Of a stretch of 64,000 nucleotides of DNA, positions 40,823 to 49,818 are shown one piece after another. Under the pieces are notes generated by a model. That model made no database searches. It worked only from the letters and a program-made list of their open reading frames with translations, and was not told the DNA's origin. Numbering within the stretch: position 1 is the stretch's first letter; each line of letters opens with the position of its first letter. The position numbers and the translations under genes were made by a program. The DNA comes from Clostridia bacterium (lineage in GTDB: Bacteria; Bacillota_A; Clostridia; Oscillospirales; CAG-272). Location: NCBI GenBank assembly GCA_017466455.1, contig JAFTUD010000001.1:104892-168891 (forward strand). Direction: 5' to 3'.

Positions 40823-41785
40823 ATGAACACACAGCATCTTAGGTATGCAATTGAAATCGCAAGAGCAAAATCAATCTCACAGGCGGCAGCCAACCTCTTT
40901 ATGGCTCAGCCAAACCTCAGTAAAGCAATTCATGAGCTTGAGGAAAATGTGGGAATTGAAATATTTGAGCGTAGCTCCAAGGGCGTTGTTCCCACCGCAA
41001 AGGGCTTTGAATTTTTAAAATACGCAAAAAATGTTCTGGACGACATTGACAAAATGAAGTCCCTGCGTGAACCGCAGATTTTTCAACAAACAAACATCTC
41101 AATTCCCCGAGGAAGCTATATATCAAAGGCATTTGCCGATCTCGTTGCCGACCTTGATACAGAGAAGGAAATCAATATTCGCTATTGTGAAACCAACTCA
41201 AAGGAAACAGTAATAAATGTGTCCGAAAACGATTATAATCTCGGCATTGTCAGATATCAAACCATAGATGAAAAATATTTCATGGACTATATAAAGGATA
41301 AGGGACTTGTCGCACAGCCGATTTTGACCTTTAAGTGCGTTGTCGTAATGAGTAAGGCTCACCCCCTTGCCAAGCGTAAAAGCCTGAAGTATGAGGATCT
41401 TCTTGAAAACTCGGTAGAGCTCATACACGGTGATAACGCAGTTCCTTATACGGATAAAACAAGGACGGGTCCGAGCATAAATAATAGAAGGAGAATTTTC
41501 GTTTACGAAAGAGGCAGTCAGTTTGAGCTTCTTTCGCAGGCAAAAAGCTCATATATGTGGGCATCTCCTGTGCCAAACGATACACTCAGCGCCTTTGGGC
41601 TTGTCCAAAAGCATTGTGAAGCGCCAAATAACGAATTCAAGGATGTTCTTATTTATAAAAAGGATTATAAAATGACCGATATTGATGAAAAATTCCTTGA
41701 AAAGCTTGAAATGGAAAAGGAGCTCGTGCTAAAGAGCCTGACAGGGGAAGGGAGAAAGAATGAAAAAAATAATAATCGTACCTAA
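40823..41785 (+). CDS. LysR-family transcriptional regulator
   Basis: The N-terminal helix-turn-helix is typical (residues about 1-60, with SISQAAANLFMAQPNLSKAIHELE) and an effector-binding domain follows (about 90-300). It starts the operon and its 3' end overlaps nadK by 26 bases, so regulator and enzymes are made together. LysR proteins usually regulate neighbouring genes in response to a small molecule; here NADP(H) supply genes are the obvious candidates. The ribosome binding site before it (CTAAGGACGGG) is modest. Confidence 0.92.
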   Translation: MNTQHLRYAIEIARAKSISQAAANLFMAQPNLSKAIHELEENVGIEIFERSSKGVVPTAKGFEFLKYAKNVLDDIDKMKSLREPQIFQQTNISIPRGSYISKAFADLVADLDTEKEINIRYCETNSKETVINVSENDYNLGIVRYQTIDEKYFMDYIKDKGLVAQPILTFKCVVVMSKAHPLAKRKSLKYEDLLENSVELIHGDNAVPYTDKTRTGPSINNRRRIFVYERGSQFELLSQAKSSYMWASPVPNDTLSAFGLVQKHCEAPNNEFKDVLIYKKDYKMTDIDEKFLEKLEMEKELVLKSLTGEGRKNEKNNNRT

Positions 41786-42587
41786 TACCCTAAAGCAAAA
41801 AAGCGTCGAATACGCAAGAAAAGCAAAGGAGCTTTTGGGAAAAAAGGGCGTTTGCGCGCAAATCTACTCCGAAAACGACCCCGTTCCAAGGGATGCCGAG
41901 CTTGCCATCGTGCTTGGCGGTGACGGCACTATGCTCCGCACGGCAAAGCGCTTTTTCGGTCTTGATATACCGCTGTTCGGCATAAACTTCGGCCGCCTTG
42001 GCTACCTTTCCGCAGTCGGAGAGGATGATGCGGACGAGGGAATTGAACGCCTTCTTCAGGGTAGCTATACCGTTGAGGAAAGAATAATGCTAAGCGGAAA
42101 AATCATACGCGAGGGAAGCACCGTGCTTGAATTTATAAGCCTTAACGAGGCATGCCTCTCGCGCTCAACGCTTATACACGCCTTTCAGGCAGAGCTTGCA
42201 ATAAACAAAAAGGTAACCGAAACAATAGTAGGCGACGGAGTAATCGTTGCAACCCCAACGGGCTCAACGGCATATAATTTGTCCCTTGGCGGACCGATCC
42301 TCACCCCGACCTCAAAAAGTATGGTTATAACCCCTATTTCCCCTACATATTTTCAACGCTTTTCCATAGTCATCGACCACGACGACGAGGTTGATATAGC
42401 GGTAAAATATGAAAATGTGTCTGAAAACGGCAAGCCATGTATTGAAATTGACGGAGAATCGCGCCAGACCCTTGAAAATAACGATATAATCAAAATAAGG
42501 CGCGCCCCCCACACAACAAAAATTGTAAAAATCTCCGATAAAAGCTTTTATCAAACCCTGAAGGAAAAGCTTTCGGTAATTAACTAA
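41760..42587 (+). CDS. nadK: NAD kinase
   Basis: The enzyme phosphorylates NAD to NADP and is the only source of NADP in the cell. The 275-residue protein has the catalytic LGGDGTMLRTA (about 52), GINFGRLGYLS (about 74) and VATPTGSTAYNLSLGGPI (about 162) motifs. It overlaps the LysR gene by 26 bases and is followed by nfnA after 21. The AGGGGAAGGGAGA site lies inside the upstream gene. The neighbourhood ties NADP synthesis to its reduction by NfnAB. Confidence 0.95.
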   Translation: MKKIIIVPNTLKQKSVEYARKAKELLGKKGVCAQIYSENDPVPRDAELAIVLGGDGTMLRTAKRFFGLDIPLFGINFGRLGYLSAVGEDDADEGIERLLQGSYTVEERIMLSGKIIREGSTVLEFISLNEACLSRSTLIHAFQAELAINKKVTETIVGDGVIVATPTGSTAYNLSLGGPILTPTSKSMVITPISPTYFQRFSIVIDHDDEVDIAVKYENVSENGKPCIEIDGESRQTLENNDIIKIRRAPHTTKIVKISDKSFYQTLKEKLSVIN

Positions 42588-42608
42588 GGAATCAGCAAGG
42601 AACCAAAA

Positions 42609-43454
42609 ATGTATAAGATTTTAAAAAGAGATGAGCTTAATAAGACAGTCACAAGACTTGAAATTGAAGCTCCGAGAGTAGCTAAAAAGGCACAGGCAGG
42701 ACAGTTCATCATTCTCCGCACCGATGAAAACGGAGAAAGAATTCCGCTAACCGTTGCCGATACAGACCCCGAAAAGGGAAGTGTAACAATAATTTTCCAA
42801 GTGGTAGGAGCGACAACCGAGGCGCTCAACCATAAAATGCAGGGCGATTATATTGCCGATTTTGTCGGACCTCTTGGCAGACCCACCCACACCGACGGAC
42901 TGAAAAAGGTCGCAGTCGTTGGCGGAGGCGTTGGCTGTGCAATAGCCTACCCTGTGGCTAAAAAGCTCCATAATAACGGCTGTGAGGTTCATGTAATCTC
43001 AGGCTTTAGGACGAGTGAGCTTGTAATCCTTGAGGATGAATTCAAGGCTGTATCGGATAAATTCATTCTTATGACCGATGATGGCACAAGGGGAGAAAAG
43101 GGACTTGTCACCACCGCCCTTGAAAAGCTCATTGAGAGTGGCGAAAAATATGATGAGGTAATCACCATAGGACCACTCCCCATGATGAAATTTGTATCGC
43201 TTCTTACTAAAAAATACGGAATAAAGACCGTCGCATCAATGAACCCAATAATGATTGACGGCACGGGAATGTGTGGCGGATGCCGACTTAGCGTAGGCGG
43301 AAAAATCGTTTTCGCATGCGTTGAGGGTCCCGAATTTGATGCGCACGAAATAGACTTTGATGAGGCTATGGAGCGCTCAAATATGTACGCCGAGCGTGAG
43401 CGTCATGCGCATACCGAGGCGTGCAACCTCTTTAAGCTAAAGGAGGAAAACTAA
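42609..43454 (+). CDS. nfnA: NADH-dependent ferredoxin:NADP oxidoreductase, alpha subunit
   Basis: The 281-residue flavoprotein of the ferredoxin-NADP reductase type has an FAD-binding front half with IPLTVADTDP (about 45), an NAD-binding part with VGGGVGCAIAYPVAK (about 103) and a C-terminal [2Fe-2S] site in MCGGCR and VFACVEGPEFD (about 220-240). Together with NfnB it carries out electron bifurcation between ferredoxin, NADH and NADP in anaerobes. It is also annotated in genomes as a sulfide dehydrogenase subunit. It ends two bases before nfnB. Confidence 0.9.
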   Translation: MYKILKRDELNKTVTRLEIEAPRVAKKAQAGQFIILRTDENGERIPLTVADTDPEKGSVTIIFQVVGATTEALNHKMQGDYIADFVGPLGRPTHTDGLKKVAVVGGGVGCAIAYPVAKKLHNNGCEVHVISGFRTSELVILEDEFKAVSDKFILMTDDGTRGEKGLVTTALEKLIESGEKYDEVITIGPLPMMKFVSLLTKKYGIKTVASMNPIMIDGTGMCGGCRLSVGGKIVFACVEGPEFDAHEIDFDEAMERSNMYAERERHAHTEACNLFKLKEEN

Positions 43455-43455
43455 A

Positions 43456-44871
43456 ATGGCAAATATGTCACCCGTAAAAAATCCAATGCCGTGCCAGGAC
43501 CCAAGCCTTCGTATCACCAACTATGGCGAGGTTGCGCTCGGCTACACTAAGGAAATGGCGGTAGATGAGGCAAAAAGATGCCTTAACTGTAAGCATAAGC
43601 CCTGCATCAGTGCCTGCCCTGTAAAAATCCGTATCCCCGAATTTATCGCCCTCGTTGCCGAGGAAAAATTTGAGGAAGCATATCAAATCATATCCGAATC
43701 ATCGTCACTCCCTGCCGTTTGTGGCAGAGTTTGCCCACAGGAAAGACAGTGTGAGAGCAAGTGCGCAAGAGGCATAAAGGGTGAAAGCGTCGCAATCGGA
43801 AGGCTTGAACGCTTTGTAGCCGATTACCATAACGCAAACACCGTAAAATGGCCCGATAAGCTACCCTCTAACGGACACAGGGTCGCAGTTGTCGGCTCAG
43901 GACCCGCAGGACTTGCCTGCGCATCTGACCTCGTTAAAATGGGCTATGATGTAACTGTTTTTGAGGCGCTCCACTTGGCAGGAGGCGTGCTTGTATACGG
44001 AATCCCCGAGTTCAGACTCCCGAAATCAATCGTAAGGACCGAAATCGAGGGACTCAAATCGCTCGGCGTAAAAATCGAAACAAATACAGTCGTCGGCAGG
44101 ACCGTGTCCGTTGATGAGCTTCTTGATGAGGAGGGCTTTGACGCGGTATTCATCGGCTCTGGCGCAGGACTCCCCAAGTTTATGGGAATAAAGGGAGAAA
44201 ACGCAAAGGGCGTCTACTCCGCAAACGAGTTTTTAACCCGTATAAACCTTATGAAGGCATATGAGGAAAATAGCGCAACTCCAATCCAAAACGCCAAGAG
44301 AGTGGCTGTAATCGGTGGTGGAAATGTTGCTATGGACTCCGCAAGATGCGCAAGGCGACTTGGCGCAGAGGTCTATATCGTGTACCGTCGCGGTATGGAT
44401 GAGCTTCCTGCAAGAAAAGAAGAAATTGAGCATGCTATTGAGGAGGGAATTATCTTTAAAACCCTCACAAACCCAACCGAAATTCTTTCATACCGTAACG
44501 AAAACGATAAGCGCGACCCCAAAAACGGTTGCGTAGCAGGAATGAAGTGCGTTGAAATGGAGCTTGGCGAGCCCGATGCCTCGGGAAGGCGCGCCCCTGT
44601 GGCTAAAAAGGACAGTGAATTTGTCCTCGATGTCGACTGCGTAATCATGGCTCTCGGCACATCACCCAACCCACTGATTAAGGATACAACAAGCGGTCTT
44701 GATACCCAAAAATGGGGCGGAGTTATCGCCGATGAAAGCGGAAAAACCTCTCGCGAGGGAGTTTTCGCAGGCGGTGACGCAGTAACAGGCTCCGCCACAG
44801 TAATTCTCGCAATGGGCGCAGGAAAAGCCTCAGCCCTCGCAATTGATGAATATATCAAAAGCAAAAAATAA
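43456..44871 (+). CDS. nfnB: NADPH-binding beta subunit of the NfnAB complex (GltA-like)
   Basis: The 471-residue protein of the glutamate synthase small-subunit family is often annotated gltA. An N-terminal ferredoxin-like part holds cysteines for two [4Fe-4S] clusters (CLNCKHKPCISACP near 38 and CGRVCPQERQCESKC near 93). An FAD fold (VGSGPAGLACASDL, about 146) and an NADPH fold (VIGGGNVAMDSARCARRLGA, about 283) follow. Its pairing with nfnA, and the absence of a glutamate synthase large subunit, support the Nfn role over glutamate synthesis. A strong terminator follows. Confidence 0.92.
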   Translation: MANMSPVKNPMPCQDPSLRITNYGEVALGYTKEMAVDEAKRCLNCKHKPCISACPVKIRIPEFIALVAEEKFEEAYQIISESSSLPAVCGRVCPQERQCESKCARGIKGESVAIGRLERFVADYHNANTVKWPDKLPSNGHRVAVVGSGPAGLACASDLVKMGYDVTVFEALHLAGGVLVYGIPEFRLPKSIVRTEIEGLKSLGVKIETNTVVGRTVSVDELLDEEGFDAVFIGSGAGLPKFMGIKGENAKGVYSANEFLTRINLMKAYEENSATPIQNAKRVAVIGGGNVAMDSARCARRLGAEVYIVYRRGMDELPARKEEIEHAIEEGIIFKTLTNPTEILSYRNENDKRDPKNGCVAGMKCVEMELGEPDASGRRAPVAKKDSEFVLDVDCVIMALGTSPNPLIKDTTSGLDTQKWGGVIADESGKTSREGVFAGGDAVTGSATVILAMGAGKASALAIDEYIKSKK

Positions 44872-44885
44872 TCAAAGCAAATGCT

Positions 44886-44919
44886 AAAGGAGCAAGGGAT
44901 AGTCCCTTGCTCCTTTTTC
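44886..44919 (+). terminator. Terminator of the nadK-nfnAB operon
   Basis: AAAGGAGCAAGGGA pairs with TCCCTTGCTCCTTT around a 3-nt loop and is followed by a T run. Confidence 0.95.
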
Positions 44920-44956
44920 TATCATCATTCCCGTCAGGCATGAATTTCTCAAAAAA

Positions 44957-45108
44957 TGCGTAGCGCGCAAAATTTACAATTTGTTCACAATTTGTATAAA
45001 TTAACCAAAATTATTAATGGCTCCCAAGCAGTCAAGCGGAAAAATCAGCCACATTCCAAGCCCTAAAATAAAAAAATCACAAGTTTTTTGTGCAATATAC
45101 ACAAAAAA
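44957..45108 (+). promoter_or_regulatory. Duplicated upstream region and perfect inverted repeat (giant gene 2)
   Basis: It is a diverged copy of 36805-36953, including TTTACAATTTG repeats and TATAAA. TTTTTTGTG (45084-45092), 7 bp and CACAAAAAA (45100-45108) form a perfect 9-bp inverted repeat whose TGTG/CACA core recalls sites of Crp/Fnr-type regulators. Confidence 0.6.
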
Positions 45109-45109
45109 T

Positions 45110-45166
45110 GGGGGGGGGGCTTCGATTTTTGTGCAACTTGACAAAAAACACACGGTATGCTAGTAT
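45110..45166 (+). promoter_or_regulatory. G10 tract and promoter of giant surface gene 2
   Basis: Ten consecutive G (45110-45119) lie 18 bp before TTGACA (45138-45143), followed by a 17-bp spacer and TAGTAT (45161-45166). The geometry matches the promoter at 36955-37011 to within one base. Confidence 0.8.
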
Positions 45167-45192
45167 GTAATATATCAAAATATTACATGCCC

Positions 45193-45208
45193 GCGGGGGC
45201 GTCCCCGC
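45193..45208 (+). promoter_or_regulatory. GC-rich leader hairpin abutting the ribosome binding site (giant gene 2)
   Basis: GCGGGG-GCGT-CCCCGC is immediately followed by AAGGAG, identical to the hairpin at 37036-37051. Confidence 0.75.
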
Positions 45209-45221
45209 AAGGAGAAAAATT

Positions 45222-48200
45222 ATGACAAGAAAACTGAAATTCGGTATCGTTTTCGTAATGTCGCTTATACTTTGTATGATTTTTGCAGTAATCGCATCTG
45301 CCGAAACTTACACGGTTAAGTATTGCCAAGTAAACGGCACCAGCAAGGCAACTGCGACCACCGATGAAAACGGTAAAATCACGCTAAGAGATACCAGCGT
45401 CACCACAACGGACGGAAAGGTATTCTACGGTTGGTTCACTTCCGACGGAACTTTTTATAAGCCCGGAGAAGAGGTAACCTTTACCGAAAACACTAATTTG
45501 AAAGAGGCGTATGCCTACGTAATTACAAGCGTAGAAGATCTTCAAAAATACGTTAAGTCCGCTTATAGAAACAGTCTTGTTCGCCTTGACGTGGATTTGG
45601 AAATCAATTCATCTACCGGACTTCCGGGATGGGAGGCAAACAATGGCACAACCTGTATCTACTTTGACTTAAACGGACATACAATCACCGCAAAGGGAAC
45701 GGGAGATCTTTTCAGTGCTACAAGAATGTATATGCAATTCTTTAACTTCGACAGCGAAAACGAGGGAAAGATAATTGCAAATGAATTGAAGTCTACGGAC
45801 GGTATCTATTCTTATGGCAAACACGGTTCGGGCGATAGCCAAAGCTATGGAATTGTGGTTGGTAAAAATGTTTATATTGAAACAACGGGCTCGCTCTTTA
45901 AAATTCCTAACGATTATTGCACCACGGGCTCAGGCGCGGGATTTACTTGCCCAAATGTTAAAATTTGGGGAACGGTTGTTGCTCACTCTCTTGTAAACTG
46001 CAATACCAAGAGGACAATGCTTTCTAACGTTGACATCTATTCGGGCGCTGACGTTACCCTTACGGGTGATAGCTGGTGGATAAATCCTCGCACGGATTAT
46101 ACAACCTCATTCGCCGACTTCATGATTGAGCCGGGCGCGAAATTTACAACTACAAACGATAACTTTAATTGGCTACCCTCAAACTCATACTTGAAATACG
46201 TTGAATACGATATTAAGGGTGGAACATTTAACGCCAAACTTCCCGACGAATTCTTGAAGGACGGATATGAATCCGTTTACAATGCCGAAACAGGATATTA
46301 CACCGTAGAATACGTAGCCTGCACTGTTGAGGGCTCAAACGGTGTTCATAACTATGTAAAAGCCGAGTATTGCGACGGATTAGTTCCTACTTGCACGGAA
46401 GACGGACTTGCTTATTTCCGTTGCGGATGTGGAAGTTATTATGTTGATGTTGCGGAAGCACTCGGTCACGATTATAGCATCATTGAAATTGTAACCCCTG
46501 CAACCGTAAGCACCTCTGGTGTAAAAAAATATACCTGCGCAAACTGTGGCGACTCATATACTCAGGACTATGTAGCTGACACGACAGACGCTTTGGCAAC
46601 AATAGTTGTAAAGGACGAAAACGGAGAAGAAAAGACCATATCAGCTCCATTTAACAGTATATTTATCGTAACAGCAAATTCCGACGGAAGCGTTACTCTA
46701 AATGGCATATCTGACACTATCGTTATTTCCGAAACCGAGTCATATACAAAGGCGGATATCGTAAGGCTTGAAATTTTCGGTGTTACAACGATAGCAACAG
46801 GCGCAATTAAGGATATGTCCGCACTTACCGAGGTTACAATCGCTGACGGAAGTAAAATAACCTTTGAAACCGCATCATTTGATACCTGTGCAAGCCTTGA
46901 AAAGCTTGTTCTTGGTGATGGAACAATAGCTACCTTTAAGCAGTTTACCGTAAAATCAAGCGCTACAAATACAGCTGATAACGCAGGCAATACGGTTACT
47001 ACCCCAACCTGCCCTAACTTTGCAATAATTGATGCAAGAAATACAGATGTAACATTTGAAAATCTCGCATTTAGATTTAATGGCGCAATTAAGCATGTGC
47101 TTATGAGCGAGGGTAACACCTATTATTTTGGAAGATTTGCCTTCCAAAGATCAGCTCTTGAAGAGGTTATCTTGCCTGATAATTCAACAGTAACCCTTTC
47201 TATAAAATCATTCGCTGAAACAAAAACAATTAAGTATGTTTATGTCGGTGCAAATTGCCTTACTAATAGAAGTAATGGAAAGATTTCTCTTGGAGATGAT
47301 GGTAATAATACCTCAGTCTTTGGCGGAAACGCTGTACTATCTAAGGTAGTACTGATGGATGTTGAATACATCGGTAAATGGACACTCAGCGTTAAAACCT
47401 CTGGAGACTACGCAGCTAAAAATGACCTATACATTTATTCTCATGCGGATTCGCTAACCTTTAATGCGAGCGATTGCTCTATCAATGATAGAAACGCATA
47501 TAATGTGTTCATTTATGCAAATGGCGTAGCTAATACCCCTAAAAACTGTCATTATGTAATTTACAATGGTATTCCACATAAATATGTGGCTGAGGACTCA
47601 GAGCCAACCTGCACTCTACCAGGCGTAGCAGGCTATACCATTGATTGCCCATGCGGAGTTATTGAAAACGGAGAATACCCCTACACAGTAACTGCTTATT
47701 CAAGCTATACAGGAGATACAACAGGCGGTACAATCACCATTACAGGCGAAATTATCCCTGCAAACGGACATGAATTTGACCCAGCAAATGGCGCTACCCT
47801 CATATCTCAAACCGAAGCAAAATGTGGTGAAAAATCAGTAGCTACATATAAGTGTGCAAACTGCGATGAAACCACATCAGTTGAGGTTGGAGAAACAAAG
47901 GAGCATACCGCAGGCGCAACCACCACAACTCCCCCAACCTGCACAGTAGATGGCATTTCACAAATTACCTGCTCACTATGTAATCAAGTAATGAGTGCCG
48001 AGGTTATAAAGGCAACAGGACATACCGCAACAGGCGAATGGGTGGTTAGCGAAAATGGCACCTGTACCGTTGGACAAACAAGAGTCCAATATTGTAAGAA
48101 TGATAACTGTGATGCAGTAGTTCTTAGCGAAACTGATGAGCCCGTGGGACATACCTCAAATGGTGAGTGGTTATACGAGATAACTCCCGATTGCACAAAC

Positions 48201-48875
48201 GGTGGCTTGAAATATCAACGTTGTTCAATTTGTAATACAATTTGCCAAACCCAAGAGATTGAAGCGCTCGGACACGAGTTTGACGTTAAAAACGGTGCGC
48301 TGGTATTTGCAATCTCATATCCTCAGGGCTTTGACAAGAACGGTGAAGCATCTGTAAGATGCGCTAACTGTGACGATGAAAACGCTGTTTCAACGGTCGC
48401 AGTTCTTCCAATCTTCACAGCAAAGGGCTATTCCGTAAACGGAGAGGGTAACAGTCTTAACGGCGGATACACCGTTGACCTTGATCGCTTGAAAGCATAT
48501 ACCGATGTAATGGGCAACATTAACTTTGGTATCGTAATTGCAAACGCAAATACATTTGAAGGTAACTTCTTCGTAGATGGCAAGGTTGGAAACGCAAAAG
48601 CACTTCAAGTAGGAATTACACCTGATTACACCAACTTCGACTGCGCAATCAACTTCAATTCGGCAAATAATGCGTCAAGCACTCTTGAACTTATTATCAC
48701 CGCATACGTAATTGATGCAAACGGAAATGTAACATATATCCAAGCCGAAAACAATTATGCTGTTGAGGCAAAAATCGGCAACGATATCTTTACAAAGGTA
48801 ACACTTGACCTCGTAAAGGCAAATCTTCCTACTTCATCATCATACGCACTCCTTCCCTCAAACGACGAGGAATAA
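45222..48875 (+). CDS. Giant secreted surface protein 2 (1217 aa) with repeat modules
   Basis: This paralogue of the protein at 37065 has the same order of parts. The signal peptide (1 to about 27) ends AVIASA. A Flg_new-like repeat with KVFYGWFTSDGTFY (about 28-100) is followed by a beta-helix-like region with LNGHTITA (about 145-365), a His/Cys module (about 385-445), BspA/LRR_5 repeats (about 500-770), several His/Cys modules (about 780-1040), and the shared C-terminal module from residue 1065 to about 1205. Both proteins end LLPSNDEE. Middle regions have diverged far more than the ends and the upstream DNA. The likely function, adhesion or matrix, is inferred. No anchor motif was found. 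Confidence 0.88.
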   Translation: MTRKLKFGIVFVMSLILCMIFAVIASAETYTVKYCQVNGTSKATATTDENGKITLRDTSVTTTDGKVFYGWFTSDGTFYKPGEEVTFTENTNLKEAYAYVITSVEDLQKYVKSAYRNSLVRLDVDLEINSSTGLPGWEANNGTTCIYFDLNGHTITAKGTGDLFSATRMYMQFFNFDSENEGKIIANELKSTDGIYSYGKHGSGDSQSYGIVVGKNVYIETTGSLFKIPNDYCTTGSGAGFTCPNVKIWGTVVAHSLVNCNTKRTMLSNVDIYSGADVTLTGDSWWINPRTDYTTSFADFMIEPGAKFTTTNDNFNWLPSNSYLKYVEYDIKGGTFNAKLPDEFLKDGYESVYNAETGYYTVEYVACTVEGSNGVHNYVKAEYCDGLVPTCTEDGLAYFRCGCGSYYVDVAEALGHDYSIIEIVTPATVSTSGVKKYTCANCGDSYTQDYVADTTDALATIVVKDENGEEKTISAPFNSIFIVTANSDGSVTLNGISDTIVISETESYTKADIVRLEIFGVTTIATGAIKDMSALTEVTIADGSKITFETASFDTCASLEKLVLGDGTIATFKQFTVKSSATNTADNAGNTVTTPTCPNFAIIDARNTDVTFENLAFRFNGAIKHVLMSEGNTYYFGRFAFQRSALEEVILPDNSTVTLSIKSFAETKTIKYVYVGANCLTNRSNGKISLGDDGNNTSVFGGNAVLSKVVLMDVEYIGKWTLSVKTSGDYAAKNDLYIYSHADSLTFNASDCSINDRNAYNVFIYANGVANTPKNCHYVIYNGIPHKYVAEDSEPTCTLPGVAGYTIDCPCGVIENGEYPYTVTAYSSYTGDTTGGTITITGEIIPANGHEFDPANGATLISQTEAKCGEKSVATYKCANCDETTSVEVGETKEHTAGATTTTPPTCTVDGISQITCSLCNQVMSAEVIKATGHTATGEWVVSENGTCTVGQTRVQYCKNDNCDAVVLSETDEPVGHTSNGEWLYEITPDCTNGGLKYQRCSICNTICQTQEIEALGHEFDVKNGALVFAISYPQGFDKNGEASVRCANCDDENAVSTVAVLPIFTAKGYSVNGEGNSLNGGYTVDLDRLKAYTDVMGNINFGIVIANANTFEGNFFVDGKVGNAKALQVGITPDYTNFDCAINFNSANNASSTLELIITAYVIDANGNVTYIQAENNYAVEAKIGNDIFTKVTLDLVKANLPTSSSYALLPSNDEE

Positions 48876-48886
48876 TAAATTAAACG

Positions 48887-48917
48887 AAAGAACAGGATTT
48901 TAAATCCTGTTCTTTTT
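48887..48917 (+). terminator. Terminator of giant surface gene 2
   Basis: AAAGAACAGGATTT pairs with AAATCCTGTTCTTT, with T5 at the end. Confidence 0.9.
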
Positions 48918-49007
48918 GTAAAAGTAGCAAAAATGTGACCGCACCGAGCAAATTCGTGCTATAATGGGAGTAAAGAATAAGCGCGCATAGGCGAAAGGAG
49001 AAATATT

Positions 49008-49736
49008 ATGACCGATCTTGAAAAAATTAAAGAAATAATTAAAAATAGCGATAGCGTAGTCTTTTTTGGCGGTGCGGGTGTTTCAACAGGTAGCGGAATT
49101 CCCGATTTTCGCGGTAGCGGTGGACTTTATACTGAGGATTACGACGACACTCCCCCCGAAGAAATCCTTCATATCAGTTATTTAATGAGCCAACCGCACG
49201 AATTTTACAAATACTATCGCGCAAATATGATTTATCCCGATGCCGAGCCAAACGACGCGCACATATCACTTGCAAAACTTGAAAAAAGCGGAAAACTCGA
49301 CCTCGTTATCACGCAAAACATCGACGGACTACACCAAAGGGCAGGTAGCGAAAGAGTAGTCGAACTTCACGGTAGTGTAGATAAAAACTACTGCGTCGGT
49401 TGTGGCAAAAAATACCCCCTCGACTATATTCTCGACACAAACGGAGTTCCGTATTGCGAGGACTGTGGCGAAATGGTGCGCCCCGACGTTGTTATGTATG
49501 GCGAATCACTCAATCCCTCAAAACTGTATAGGGCGGTAAATGCAATATACGACGCCGACGTTCTTATCGTCGGTGGCACGTCACTTACGGTCAATCCCGC
49601 ATGCTCCATTGTCGAAAATTACCAAGGCGAGCATCTAATAATCATCAACCGTGACTCCACCCCATATGACCACCTTGCCGAATTTGTCATAAACGATGAC
49701 ATTTGCGAGGCGCTGAAATTCATCTCGGAGGACTAA
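49008..49736 (+). CDS. Sir2-family NAD-dependent protein deacylase
   Basis: The sirtuin removes acetyl or longer acyl groups from lysines using NAD. The 242-residue protein has GAGVSTGSGIPDFRG (about 23), TQNIDGLHQRAG (about 103), the catalytic histidine in ELHGS (about 122), and a zinc site made of CVGC and CEDC (about 130-156). It is a single gene with a GAAAGGAGAAA site and a TATAAT at 48960-48965. The size fits the CobB type. Confidence 0.95.
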   Translation: MTDLEKIKEIIKNSDSVVFFGGAGVSTGSGIPDFRGSGGLYTEDYDDTPPEEILHISYLMSQPHEFYKYYRANMIYPDAEPNDAHISLAKLEKSGKLDLVITQNIDGLHQRAGSERVVELHGSVDKNYCVGCGKKYPLDYILDTNGVPYCEDCGEMVRPDVVMYGESLNPSKLYRAVNAIYDADVLIVGGTSLTVNPACSIVENYQGEHLIIINRDSTPYDHLAEFVINDDICEALKFISED

Positions 49737-49759
49737 AAAGAGAACAAAACCCTCATAAA

Positions 49760-49812
49760 ACAAAAGAGCGAACATGCAAGACAAAATAAATCTTGTATAT
49801 TTGCTCTTTTTT
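49760..49812. terminator. Bidirectional terminator
   Basis: AAAAGAGCGAA and TTGCTCTTTT arms with an inner CAAGA/TCTTG stem lie between the sirtuin gene and thrH, which converge. Confidence 0.75.
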
Positions 49813-49818
49813 ATTAAA

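Noticed and set aside
43456..44871. Glutamate synthase small subunit (gltD)
   Set aside because: No large subunit is near, and pairing with an nfnA-type FAD/2Fe-2S subunit indicates the NfnAB complex.
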